A stretch of DNA of 64,000 bases from Holothuria scabra (Eukaryota; Echinodermata; Holothuroidea; Aspidochirotida; Holothuriidae): assembly GCA_037179385.1 (NCBI GenBank), contig CM074196.1:33504486-33568485 (forward strand). Direction: 5' to 3'. Position 1 is the stretch's first letter. Every line of letters starts with the position of its first letter. Positions 23,471-35,842 of the stretch are shown here, piece after piece. The translations under genes and the position numbers were made by a program. Below the pieces are notes generated by a model that had not been told where the DNA came from, searched no databases, and saw nothing but the letters and a program-made list of their open reading frames with translations.

Positions 23471-24241
23471 GTAACTAGAAATCATCTGCACATGGTACAC
23501 AGGTCTAAAAAACCATGAACTGGTCCCATTTAAATACCCTCTGTTGCTTTTGAAGGTCAGATGTCAAAAGATGTGGAACTCCTAACACCTTATTAATTCT
23601 TTTTCACGAAAGAGACACACTTCTCATGCTCACATAGGGTCGCATTATATAACAACAAGAAGTTTTGACTAATGTCAGACCTCAACTGAAGTCATCAAAG
23701 GAATGAAAATTTTCTTGAAAAATGAAGCCTCCCTAGATTGTAGGCAGAAACTGTTTTCTGGGCCCTGATTACATCAGGGGCTCTTAGCTGTTACAGAGTC
23801 CTGGGAAATTGAGTCCCAGCCAGGTATATTGAGGCCTGCATATAAAAGTCAGTAACTTTAAACCGGAGTCAATATCAAAAGTAAAGTAAGTGATTGACAG
23901 TCAATATGTGAATACACAAAAAGTTATGTAACATTTTGGGTTAGCTAACAGGCCGGCCAAATATGCCAATAATTGCTTTTCATACAGTGTGAACACAATG
24001 AGGGCCCAGATCATGAAACAAACTCAGAAACCATTACACCCCACATACACCACCTTTGATCTTCTGGCAGGGATGTTTGTGTTGCATTCTCAATTAAGAA
24101 AACAAATTATGGATATGGAGTGACTGTGAAAAAGCTTTTTGTTAGAGGAATGCTGCTGCAGATCCAGGGCTGCCAATGCATGACCAAGGTATTTAATTAC
24201 AAATAAAAGAAGAGCACGCATATAAACAAGACTGCTGGTAG
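23471..24241. other. Gap where a transposase core would be expected
   Basis: In the transposon proteins I recall with this arrangement, a MULE-type transposase core and a SWIM zinc finger separate the DNA-binding region from the Ulp1 domain. These 0.77 kb have stops in all forward frames and no recognisable core motif. The region is either a plain intron or the scar of a deletion. Confidence 0.5.
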
Positions 24242-25417
24242 GCTCGAGCTGGGACTGGAAGCGTGTGGGGGAGCTTGGCTTTTCCGGCATAAAGGGTACA
24301 AGTTCACGTTCCTATTTGGTTACGGCAATCAAGTCAACTGGGTCTAATCTTTACCATAAGACAGATGTTAGAGGTGAGAACATGCATGAATCAAAAGAAG
24401 GCTCAACCGCAATACCTGAGGTCAATGAAGGAAAGATTCAGAGTGCAAAAAAAGTTGAAACTTGCCAGGTACCATTGATAAAGAAACTACATGCAGCTAT
24501 TTCACAGCAGTTTCATTTGGCCAGAAGAGGAGAGGAAAATAAAGCCATTCATGAAATCAGAGATGAAGTGATAGATTTGACTCTTTTGCCAACTGCCAAC
24601 ATGGACAACACTGACCCTCCATGGCTCAAAATAGGTCCATACCAGTTGAGACATTCTCATCACGTGAGATTGACTTCATCAGATGGTTGGTTAGATGACA
24701 TGGTTATCAATGCTGCCCAGTACCTGTTAGATGTCAAGTTCCCACATATTGGAGGTTTCCAAGATACAACAAGAAGCCAAAATCTGTCCTTTGACATCAG
24801 ACAGCGACCTTTTGTCCAAATTCTTAATATGCAAGGAAATCATTGGATTACTGTGTCCACAAAAGATGCTCATAGGGCAGGGTGCGTTCGTATTTTTGAT
24901 TCCCTTAACCATTCAAACATTGACTTCTCGCTGAAGCAAGTTTTAGCCGCAATAATGTGTGAACCGCAAGAAAATATCCTTGTAAAATTTGAGAATGTCT
25001 GTCTGCAGAAGGACTCTTCTAGTTGTGGCCTTTATGCCGTAGCGTATGCATACTCAATATGCTGTAACCGAGACCCGAGGGAAAAGGTATATGATGAGAG
25101 AGAACTTCGTTCTCATCTGACTTCATGTTTTGAGGGGGGAGAGATAACTACTTTTCCAACAACTAGTACTACAAGAAGAATTAGAATCGGGAGGCTGCTT
25201 TCAATTCCACTTTACTGCCATTGCCGTCTTCCATGGCCCACAGAGAGTGATGACCTGCCACCAGTTCCTGGTATAGTATGTTGTCATTGTCTGGAGTGGT
25301 TTCACATTGGTATATGCGAAAAAAACCCCAATGATGCAATTCAAGAAAGTGACATAAAAATGGTTATGTAACAACTGCACCCAGACAGTGCGAAAGTTCA
25401 CCTCAGGACAGTTATAA
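24242..25417 (+). pseudogene. Ulp1-like (C48) cysteine protease with C-terminal PHD-type finger, frameshifted at the end
   Basis: An open frame runs to the stop at 25369-25371, with its first ATG at 24382. A phase-compatible acceptor at 24241 (GGTAG|GC) or 24373 (TTAGAG|GT) could join it to exon 5. The protease core includes GWLDDMVINAAQYLL and then FVQILNMQGNHWITVS, with the catalytic His at 24841. RIFDSLN follows with the Asp at 24898, and then LQKDSSSCGLYA with the Gln at 25006 and the Cys at 25024. All four active-site residues are present and the Gln-to-Cys spacing is six, as in Ulp1/SENP enzymes that cleave SUMO or related substrates. A finger follows: CHC, then CCHCLEWFHIGIC. The final WLCNNC lies one frame over, after a run of five A at 25356-25360. 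The finger is therefore lost unless that run is a sequencing error. Confidence 0.8.
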
Positions 25418-28400
25418 GCATTTAAAAGCAGATGTTGTACATGTACCAATATATAAGCAGCCAATTTTCCTGATGCTCCAAATTTTTGCTGACAGTGATG
25501 TTTGAGAGATGATCATGCTACGTTATACTGTTCTCATAGACAATTAAGCTATTATACACTGCTTATGACTGTTAACGGCATTAGTATTGTTATGTTTGCT
25601 ATGATCTTGGACTAATGGTCAGTAACACTAAATATGTAACATGAATTACAGTGCTAGCCATTATTGCTCCTAACTAACTGACTAACTACAGTAAGTACAG
25701 TAATTGAGACACATTTTGTCTGTTATACAAATCCATATAAAGGACAAAACAGGTATAATATGTACCCCAGTGGGAAACTTGTAGTACAGTCATGGTGGAG
25801 GCTGCTTGCGTACAGGTCATCATCAGGAAAAGGTCCGACACATGTTTGCATTTCATGATTTTTTTTTCTGCAATTGGAAATTCTTTTATACTGTACATGG
25901 TAAATGCTTTGGTAAAGGTTGACTAAATGCAAGATTATTGTTGTTCATGAATGATAGCTGTTCTAATGTATAAAGCTAATTGGCTTTAACCAAGCCAGTG
26001 AAGGCATCAATAACTCAGTGTGTGGTTATGCATGATACTACTTGCAGACACTTCCCACACGGCACAGGAATGAAGTTATTGTTACATCAGTTGATGGCAC
26101 AGCATTTAGCTCCCAACCTAGGGCCCATTGAGCTTTATACCAGTATATGGTTGATGGATGGATGCTGAGAAGACTTGACTGATTCTATTTGTGATCCAAT
26201 ATTTTAGAAAGTGCAGAAAGAATGTAGCAATATTGTTTCCAATCCTTCTCTTACAAATGCCATTTGACTTATTCGACAGCTGTGAGTGAGTATGCCCAGT
26301 CTCAAAACTGCTTCCTCAAAAGCACAGATCGAGTAAAGGGTACCTGCACATAGCTTAAAACTGAATAAAGTTGGGCAGATGTTTTGCTCCACTAGGATTC
26401 TTCCTCCATGAAATACATGTTTTTAATTTTTTCTTCTAATTATCAGTAGCCTTTGCTTTATATTACATATCAACAAAACATGAACATGCATGGGTGTGAT
26501 GGACTTAAGACTTTGCTGGTTTTGCTCCATTTAGGAATGCATCCAGCACCGGCCCATGGAATGCTTAAATTTACGAAAGAAGTTCAAAAAAGGGAGAACA
26601 AACTGTTGAACAATTATTTCTGTGCATGTTACTTCTGTTTGGCTATAATTATAAGTTCCCTGCAATTGCTGGATGCTCCTACCTAAATGGGCAGAAATGC
26701 ACAGGGGTTAAATGGTCTTCAATTTTGGAAGATTCAATGGTTGTTGATACAATTAGTGATTTAATTTTACAAAATACTTGCACATTTTGTTCACTCAGCC
26801 ACCCCCACCGCAACCTGAACACAACCTTTTTACACAACTGGTTGACTTAATATTATAAATTCACTTTGTGAAAGAAGTTACATCACCATTTACAGGCTCT
26901 TTGCTGCCTATTTTGTTTATGATTGGTAATATAATATTGCTGTCTTTTTATTTTCGTATCTTGTATGTACAGTATCTTATTTGGTATGTTGTTTGTAATA
27001 TTGGACTTTCCAGATTATAGTTATGTGTGCTAAAGTGTATATGTTAAAGTTGTATGCGTTAAAAATAAGAATAATAGATTACCTCCAAAGTTCTTTGTTT
27101 TAACTTGGTCTAATTTTATCATTGTCTATCATTTGTACCTACTTACAGTAAGTAAAGAAAATGTAGGAAAATAATCTTGAGTTGGAATTATGATTATATT
27201 AAAATGTAGTGGAAATGTTAATTACTTACTTGCATTTTTGCTGGAGTTGTAGTCATTGTAGCATAATTGGTTGGCAAGAGTGGATCATAATCATAATTGA
27301 CTACATTTCCACATTACCCACACAATAATTTAGGATTATGTCAACTTTATACTATCTCCCTGTACCCCATATACCTGTAAGGATGTTACATATTATTTTT
27401 ACACACTTTGTTCCTCCATACTACATTTGTAGGCTATATATTACCATGCACCTGGGCCTGACAGAGCTGCCTGTGGCCATTGAACAAGGTTTGTTATTAG
27501 AATGGTGTTGTTGTTGATATTTAGATACGTTGATTAATTAACCAACTGTTTAACGTACTGCTTCTTCCCCATTCAGGCTTGCATTACACACCTAGTGAAT
27601 ACCCTTTTGATTGGGCACACCCTTATTTTTTCATAAATGAGATTTGAGGTCTATATGCAAAAAGGTGTTTTTCATCCCAAGAACATTTACCTGATGACAA
27701 CTTCTAGTCAAAAATATATTGTCATGGCTAAACATGTTTCTGGGAGTTGCATGTCACGGGTAGCAGGAGAGGAAGAGTTGGTTTTATTTTGGCCCTTTAG
27801 GTTTGCTTGTGAACTGGTGTGTGTAAGCATGAAATGGGGCATCATTTATTTTGGTGGAAAATTTCCCAAGTTATGATGTCACAAAAGTTTGAAATTGTAA
27901 AAAATCACGTGTTTTGAACAAAAATCAGTATTTAATGAGTTGCTTCCATCCAGATATATCATTCTAAAGCATAGTTGATAATTGCCTTTATTAGAACATT
28001 TTCGAAATGTTGGTATTGAATGAGCAAGTGATCACTTTTGGACAAAACTGTTCGACTTATTGGATATCAAGCAGAATTAAAATCATAAGGGGGGGGGGGG
28101 TGAGATAAACTGAAACTGAATGAATAATGGCAGTTATTATTTTGAATTTTCTAGATGGAAAACCTTTTTCTGCGTGTGGTACCCCACCACTCGAGGCTAC
28201 ATGGAAGGGCAGATCGTATGATATTAACTCCTTGAATGAGAATTCTGAGTTGAAATAAGGGAGCATAATTAATTATGCTACATCACAATATAAGCACTTA
28301 CAATATTTTGGCAAAATGTTAATTCGGTCCCTACATCTCCGTTATTACAGCCATTTTTCTCTTGTACCATTCGTGCAGGGAAACTCCCTGATTCTTGTGA

Positions 28401-29091
28401 GTTACTATGGTATTTTCCAATGCAAAAGTAATTCTAAAGCTTGAATAAAGTTTTGACGAGAGGAGAGCCCAGCCATTTCTCAGTTCTTCTATTTTCTCTC
28501 ATTTCATTTACATTTTCACCTTTTTTCGGGTGCTCGTGTTTGTGATCATTAGAAGACCATGTCCCCCCTCCCCTTTCCCGCCGTCATGTAATTCAGTGTA
28601 CTTTACTTAGTTGCGCCCTTCTATCTACCAGTAACTTGGAATGCAAGTATTTGCCAGAAGTAACAATCTTTTAATGAAATTGTAGAAGTGCACGCGGCAG
28701 TACCTTTGCTTGGTCAATACATTTTACTTCTTGGTGTGGAATGTAATTACAAATGTATGTCTAAATGCTTAGAAAGGAGGTATTTTGTGGGATGTTCTGT
28801 TCTAAAATTGTTCTACAAGGGGAACATACTGCTATGAAACAACTCTCCGGATCGTACGTTATCTCCTGCAGTTCCGCCAAAAGATTCACAAAAATCCTAC
28901 ACTGTTAACTACAAGGTTCCAATAATTCCCAAGATCAAGCTGAAAGTCGAGTGTTGTACAGCATATAGCCAACAGCAGGTGCAAATATTTCCCAAGATCC
29001 TCGAAAACTTCCCCAAATGCTGCTTACTCACTTCATTATACGTCTTAATATGAATATTGAACACTTTGTGACGTTTAGTGTGTCGTCAGTG
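25418..29091. other. Non-coding interior of the transposon after the gene
   Basis: AT-rich DNA without exons that I can recognise on either strand. It holds a 12-base G run near 28091. ORFs of 60-87 codons have no motif. It may hold captured host DNA, regulatory sequence or a decayed second gene, but nothing in it decides among these. Confidence 0.45.
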
Positions 29092-29138
29092 TTATTAATA
29101 TGAAGTGGTTGTCAGAGGGCTGCGATTTATCACTTCCC
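29092..29138 (-). repeat. Right terminal inverted repeat
   Basis: The perfect reverse complement of 18195-18241, followed by T and the duplication GTACAAAAC (29140-29148). Confidence 0.95.
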
Positions 29139-29148
29139 TGTACAAAAC

Positions 29149-29362
29149 AAACAGCGAAAGTTCTGGGCTCGGTAACCCATAACCACAAGTTGGCTATTAT
29201 TAGGCCATTACATCATACAGTAGTTTCCAGTAACTGTGCGAATGTTCTCTGGGGTTACCCGTTGAATATGCTCGAGACTCAGACAACACCGATGCTAGCA
29301 CTTTCTAGAACTCTCCACTTGCTCGTCCGTGGATTCAATCTGGTTGATGTCGTCTCGTAACA
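29149..29362. mobile_element. Right part of the solo LTR
   Basis: Continues the LTR begun at 17756 and ends CTCGTAACA at 29362, followed by the target duplication GGAT (29363-29366). The 86-codon ORF here starts inside the transposon TIR and is spurious. Confidence 0.68.
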
Positions 29363-29450
29363 GGATACACACGACATCACCATCGCATAGATTCCTTGCC
29401 TGCCTTCGGCAAGGAATCAAAAGCAGACAGAAATGGTTTTTTCAAATAAA
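29363..29450. repeat. Far end of the first satellite unit, with a hairpin
   Basis: ACACACGACATCACC..GCATAG resembles the sequence after the CA run of the second array (35843-35870). This supports the view that the satellite end was interrupted by the nested insertions. GATTCCTTGCC..GGCAAGGAATC at 29389-29417 forms an 11-bp-stem hairpin. Confidence 0.6.
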
Positions 29451-29594
29451 CAGAAAATACATGTTAAACAACCTTTTTTTTTATTGTAGCAATACAAAGT
29501 GTCTGAAAAGATACAGAAAATCTCTATTAAAAGTAAAATATAAAAAGTTTAAGTTAAAAAAGTCTGTAAATTTACAGAAATTTTTAACAGTGTA

Positions 29595-29700
29595 TATTTG
29601 AAAGATTGTAATATTTTTGAAAGATTGTAATATATTTGAAAGATTGTAATAAATTTAAAAAGATTGTAATATGTTTAAAAGATTGTAATATATTTTAGAG
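29595..29700. repeat. ~20-bp minisatellite
   Basis: About five imperfect tandem copies of TTTGAAAGATTGTAATATAT. Confidence 0.85.
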
Positions 29701-30355
29701 AGTGTTATGTCTCTTCAAGATTGTCTTACTTTTAAAATCATTGTTATATAATTAGGTTGTCGTATAATTGAAAAGATCGTCAAATATTTCAAAGTTTGTC
29801 AAACATTGTAGTATGGTAATTGCACCTTCGAACCTAAATTTCTATTCTAGGAGGTTAATTTACCTTGTAGTAGGAAAACAAACTGTGAAATACGTATATT
29901 TTGACCAAAACCTGAAACCATTAAGCTTTTAGTAATAAATTCCCTTTTCTCGCGCCATACTTGTGTGAAGGAGAAAGCGATACTAAAACCCAGTCAGTAC
30001 CATGTACAAAGGGACAAGCCTTGGTAGTCAGGAGCCTATGTCAACCAGCTGACCCACTTCAAGAAATGCAATTGGCTGGATAAGGAGAGAGACTAGCAAG
30101 GGTACCAGCGTTTGCTTTTAGGCTATACTGTTATACAGAGAGCGTTGTTTGAATTTTCTCTGTGTGTAGCAGAGACGTTATTAGCCCTAGTCAACATACA
30201 TCACTAAAAGATTTCTTGCCATTTAGTGACAGTCGTTTCAGTTCAATCTTCTTGGACGACATCTTTCCAAATGATTAGTGAATTTGTAACATCATCTTAG
30301 CCTCAAAGGTATCATCAAAGACCGTGGGATGCTCAACTTAACCAATTGATTGGAA
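29701..30355. other. Unassigned DNA
   Basis: No exon or complete repeat recognised. AT-rich sequence follows the minisatellite, then unique-looking DNA up to the TSD of the large hAT-type element. Confidence 0.4.
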
Positions 30356-30655
30356 ACTGGGCCCAGGGGTGGCGCCAGGATTTGCCCGACAGGGGGACCA
30401 AGTTCCCAAACACTGGGCCAGCATTTCGAGTCCCCGGCAAAGGCGATGATTAAGTCCCAGTGGGACGTAACTTGGCAGAATTTGAGGCTCGCGTAGCGCG
30501 CCGAAATTTTTGACTTTTTTTCCACAAATATCTGAAAATCTGGAGTCCGTTTAGAAAAAAAAGTTTTAAAAAACATTGGCTTTTGTTAGGACCATTAAAA
30601 AGTTGTGGTGTTTTTGGTTTCGATGAAAAGAGAAACCTATGCATTCATGATGGCG

Positions 30656-30706
30656 TGCGTGTGTATGTAAGTGCGCGTGTGTGTGTATGTGTGTGTCTTT
30701 GTGACA
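30656..30706. repeat. (TG)n microsatellite
   Basis: Interrupted TG repeat at the outer end of the left satellite arm, the mirror of the CA run at 35780. Confidence 0.85.
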
Positions 30707-30779
30707 CTTTGCTTGTTTAAACGATATCTTGAGAAGGGAAGATCTGACAATTCTCAAACTTGGTACATAGATACCCATA

Positions 30780-32060
30780 CTGAGAGAAAGAACCCTATTG
30801 GTTTTGGTGGAGGTCAAAGGTCATCTGGGGTCACAGGGGGACAAAACCCGAAATCCTTGTTTACACGATATCTCAAGATAGGAAACTTGGATTAATTTCA
30901 AACTTGATATGTTGATGCTTTATGATGAAAGGAAGAACCCTTTTGATTTTGGTGGAGGTCAAAGGTCATTTGGGGTCACGTGGGGTAAAACCCCCAAATC
31001 CTTGTTTACACGATATCTCAAGATAGGAAACTTAGATTAATTTCAAACGTGACACGCTGATGTGTTATGATGTAAGCAAGAGCCCTAGTAATTTTGTTGG
31101 TGATCAAAGGTCATTTGGGGTCACAGGGGATCAAACCCCGAAATCCTTGTTTACTCGATATCTCAAGGTAGGAAACTTGGATTGATATCAAACTTGACAC
31201 GTTGATGTGTTATGATGTAAGCAAGAACCTTATTAATTTTGTTGGTGGTCAGAGGTCATTTGGGGTCACAGGGGGTCAAAACCCGAAATCCTTGTTTACA
31301 CAATATCTCATGGCAGGAAACTTGGACTCATTTCAAACTTGACATGTTGATGTGTTATGAGGTGAGGAAGAACCCTATCTATTTTGGGGAAGGTCAAAGG
31401 TCATTTGGGGTCAAATTTTGTCAAACCCCGAAATCCTTGTTTACACAATATCTCAAGGTAGGAAACTTGGATTGAATTCAAACTTGATATGCTGATGCAT
31501 TATGATGAAAGGGAGAATCCTATTGATTTTGGTATAGGTCAAAGGTCATTTGAGGTCACATGGGGGTCAAACTCAGGAAACCTTGTTAAATGATATTTCA
31601 AGGTAGGAAGCTTGGATTGTTTTCAAACTTAGTGTGTTGATGAATTATGATGGGAGGGTGGACCCTTTTTATTTTGGTAGAGGTCAGAGTTCACATGAGA
31701 TTATCCAAGGTCAAACGTTGAAAACCAAATTTTACTTTGTATTTCAAGGTAGAAAACTGGGATAGAGTTCAAAGTAAGTATGTGGATGTGTTATGGTAGG
31801 AAGATGGCATCTCCAGTCCTTGGTGAAGTGTGACGGTCATTTGCGGTCAGCAAAGTGCAAACTTTTAAAACCTTGTCAAAGGGATATCTCAAGGTTGGAA
31901 ACTTGGATGGATTTCATAATTAGTATTTGAATGTGTTATGGTGAGTTGAAAGTACTGTACCTGTTGTTTTTGGTGGTGGTCAGTGGTCATCTGGTATCAC
32001 CTGGCATTAAACTCTGAAAACCTTGTTTGCAGAATATCTTAAGGCACAGTATGAAATTTG
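30780..32060 (+). repeat. Left satellite arm
   Basis: About eight to nine monomers of roughly 148 bp with GGTCAAAGGTCATTTGGGGT at the core (near 30809, 30958, 31106, 31257, 31397 and 31546). The last copies, from about 31700 on, are much more diverged. Confidence 0.85.
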
Positions 32061-32219
32061 GCTTTTTGAATATAGAAGTGTTTTGGTTAAAAGAACCAGA
32101 ATGGAAAAATGCATTGAGGTTTCGATGATACATAAATGTACTGTTTTTCAAATATGCGATCACCATTATCTTCTCACTCAAATGTTATATTAGCATGTTC
32201 AAAAAATAATTTTGTTATT

Positions 32220-35200
32220 CCAGATGCCCTTTTGACCTCCACAAAAGCCATACATAGATAGATAGACCCACATCTTGAGATATCACTTTAACACGATTTT
32301 CAGACTTTGACCCCTGGTGACCTGAAATGACCTTTGGCCTCCGCCAAAAATGAAAAAGGGCACAAATCCTGACTATAATGCATCTACATACCAAATGTGA
32401 ATCTATCCAAGTTTCCTATCTTATCGTGTTAACAGGATTTTCAGAATTTGACCCCTGGTGACACCAGATGACCTTTGACCTCTGCCAAAAACGATAGGGT
32501 TCTCCATCTCAATATGGCGCATCTATGTACCAAGATTGAAAACTGTAAGACATTCCTATCTTGAGATTTCATGTTAACAAGATTTTCAGACTTTGACCCC
32601 TGGTGACCCCAGATGATCTTTGACCCCCGTCAAAAACAATAGGGACCACCTCTAGACAATAACGCATCAACATACCAAATATGAAATCTATCGAAGGTTT
32701 CCTATTTGGAGATATCGTGTTAACGAGATTTTCAGACTTTGACCCCCGGTGACCCCAGATGATCTTTGACCCCCATCAAAAACAATAGGGACCATCTCTT
32801 GACCATGATGCATCAACATACCAAATATGAAATCTATCCAAGTTTCCTATTTGGAGATATCGTGTTAACGAGATTTTCAGACTTTGACCCCCAGTGACCC
32901 CAGATGACTATTGACCTCTGCGAAAAACAATAGGGACCATCTTCTGACCATGATGCATCAACATACCAAATACGAAATCTACACAAGCTTCCTATCTTGA
33001 GATGTCGTATTAACGAGATATTCAGACTTTGACCCCGGTGACCCCAGATGACATTTGACCTCTGCGAAAAACAATAGGGACCATCTCCTGACCATAACGC
33101 ATCAACATGCCAAATATGAAATCTACACAAGCTTCCTATCGTGAGACATCGTGTTAACAAGATTTTCAGACTTTGACCCCGGTAACCCCAGATGACCTTT
33201 GACCTCCACAAAAGACAATAGGGACCATCTCCTGACTAAAACGCATCAACATACCAAATATGAAATCTCTCCAAGCTTCCTATCTTGAGATATCGTGTTA
33301 ACGAGATTTTCAGACTTTGACCCCTGGTGACCCAACATGACCTTTGATCTCCACGAAAAACAATAGGAATCATCTTCTGACCATATCACATCAACAAACC
33401 AAATATGTAATCTACTCAAGCTTCCTATCTTGAGATATCGTGTTAACGAGATTTTCAGGCTTTGACCCCCAGTGACCCCAGATGACCTTTGACCTCTGCC
33501 AAAAACAATAAGGACCATCTGTTGACCATAACGCATCAACATACCAAATATGAAATCTATCGAAGGTTTCCTATTTGGAGATATCGTGTTAACGAGATTT
33601 TCAGACTTTGACCCCCGGTGACCCCAGATGACTATTGACCTCTGCGAAAAACAATAGGGACCATCTTCTGACCATGATGCATCAACATACCAAATATGAA
33701 ATCTACACAAGCTTCCTATCTTGAGATGTCGTATTAACGAGATATTCAGACTTTGACCCCGGTGACCCCAGATGACATTTGACCTCTGCGAAAAACAATA
33801 GGGACCATCTCCTGACCATAACGCATCAACATGCCAAATATGAAATCTACACAAGCTTCCTATCGTGAGATATCGTGTTAACAAGATTTTCAGACTTTGA
33901 CCCCCGGTGACCCCAGATGACCTTTGACCTCCACAAAAGACAATAGGGACCATCTCCTGACTAAAACGCATCAACATACCAAATATGAAATCTCTCCAAG
34001 CTTCCTATCTTGAGATATCGTGTTAACGAGATTTTCAGACTTTGACCCCTGGTGACCCAACATGACCTTTGATCTCCACGAAAAACAAGAGGAATCATCT
34101 TCTGACCATATCACATCAACATACCAAATATGTAATCTACTCAAGCTTCCTATCTTGAGATATCGTGTTAACGAGATTTTCAGGCTTTGACCTTCAGTGA
34201 CCCCAGATGACCTTTGACCTCTGCCAAAAACAATAAGGACCATCTCCTGACTATAACACATCAACATATAAAATATGAAATACAACCAAGATTCCTGTCT
34301 TGAGATATCGTGTTAACAAGATTTTCAGACTTTGACCCCTGGTGACCCAACATGACCTTTGACCTCTGCAAAAACAATAGGGACCACCTCTAGACCATAA
34401 CGCATCAACATACCAAATATGAAATCTATCGAAGGTTTCCTATTTGGAGATATCGTGTTAACGAGATTTTCAGACTTTGACCCCCGGTGACCCCAGATGA
34501 TCTTTGACCCCCATCAAAAACAATAGGGACCATCTCTTGACCATGATGCATCAACATACCAAATATGAAATCTATCCAAGTTTCCTATTTGGAGATATCG
34601 TGTTAACGAGATTTTCAGACTTTGACCCCCAGTGACCCCAGATGACTATTGACCTCTGCGAAAAACAATAGGGACCATCTTCTGACCATGTTGCATCAAC
34701 ATACCAAATATGAAATCTACACAAGCTTCCTATCTTGAGATGTCGTATTAACGAGATATTCAGACTTTGACCCCGGTGACCCCAGATGACATTTGACCTC
34801 TGCGAAAAACAATAGGGACCATCTCCTGACCATAACGCATCAACATGCCAAATATGAAATCTACACAAGCTTCCTATCTTGAGATATCGTGTTAACAAGA
34901 TTTTCAGACTTTGACCCCCGGTGACCCCAGATGACCTTTGACCTCCACAAAAGACAATAGGGACCATCTCCTGACTAAAACGCATCAACATACCAAATAT
35001 GAAATCTCTCCAAGCTTCCTATCTTGAGATATCGTGTTAACGAGATTTTCAGACTTTGACCCCTGGTGACCCAACATGACCTTTGATCTCCACGAAAAAC
35101 AAGAGGAATCATCTTCTGACCATATCACATCAACATACCAAATATGTAATCTACTCAAGCTTCCTATCTTGAGATATCGTGTTAACGAGATTTTCAGGCT

Positions 35201-35770
35201 TTGACCTTCAGTGACCCCAGATGACCTTTGACCTCTGCCAAAAACAAGAAGGACCATCTCCTGACTATAACACATCAACATATAAAATATGAAATACAAC
35301 CAAGATTCCTGTCTTGAGATATCGTGTTAACAAGATTTTCAGACTTTGACCCCTGGTGACCCAACATGACCTTTGACCTCTGCAAAAAACAATACGGACC
35401 ATCTCCTGACCATAACGCATCAACATACCAAATATGAAATCTCTCCAAGCTTCCTATCTTGAGATATCGTGTTAACGAGATTTTCAGACTTTGACCCCCG
35501 GTGACCGCAGATGACCTTTGACCTCCGCAAAAAACAATAGGGACCATTTCCTGACTATAACGCATCAACAAACCAAATATGAAATCTCCCTAAGCTTCCT
35601 ATCTTGAGATATCGTGTTAACAAGATTTTCAGACTTTGACCCCCGGTGACCACAGATGACCTTTGACCTCTGCCAAAACTATAGGGTTCTTCCTCTCAAT
35701 ATGGCGCATCTATGTACCAAGTTTGAAAACTGTCAGACATTCCTATCTTGAGATATCGTGTTAACGAGCA
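32220..35770 (-). repeat. Right satellite arm with higher-order repeats
   Basis: About 24 monomers of roughly 145 bp in the opposite orientation (GACTTTGACCCCTGGTGACC then ATGACCTTTGACCTC). A block of seven monomers is duplicated: about 33600-34380 recurs about 1014 bp later (34615-35395). Part of it also recurs about 724 bp earlier (near 32877). Because many monomers are multiples of 3 long, the minus strand shows ORFs of up to 243 codons with repeated SLKISLTRYLKIGSL-like peptides. They have no start context, introns or domain, and I treat them as by-products of the repeat. Confidence 0.88.
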
Positions 35771-35779
35771 AAGTGTCAC

Positions 35780-35793
35780 AAACACACACGCAT

Positions 35794-35830
<37 letters not shown>

Positions 35831-35842
35831 TACACACACACG
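35780..35842. repeat. (CA)n microsatellite
   Basis: Almost pure CA repeat after the last monomer of the right arm. Confidence 0.92.

Larger units (their letters stand above)
18195..29138 (+). mobile_element. 10.9-kb Mutator-like DNA transposon with a CARF-like/Ulp1/PHD gene
   Basis: The 47-bp termini at 18195-18241 and 29092-29138 are perfect inverted copies beginning GGGAAGTGATAAATCGCAGC. Looser similarity extends further inward (shared ACGTCA and AATATTCATAT). The flanks carry an 8-9 bp duplication within a solo LTR, so both ends of the insertion are certain. The only gene recognised runs left to right from 18607 to about 25417. Long TIRs, the TSD length, the FAR1-type DNA-binding region and the Ulp1 protease all fit the Mutator-like superfamily as an inference. 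I cannot find a transposase core (DDE plus SWIM) anywhere inside. The 3.6 kb after the gene is non-coding as far as I can see. Confidence 0.85.

Noticed and set aside
24265..24381. Possible N-terminal extension of the Ulp1 frame from a GTG at 24265
   Set aside because: The frame is open but has no ATG before 24382 and no family-like motif. It may be intron or an acceptor-proximal linker, so I do not treat the GTG as a start.
33246..33977. 243-codon minus-strand ORF, with sisters at 32834-33211, 33971-34285, 34572-34991, 34985-35299 and 35275-35571
   Set aside because: They are produced by satellite monomers whose length is often a multiple of three. The peptides repeat the monomer, have no known domain, and break wherever monomer length changes.
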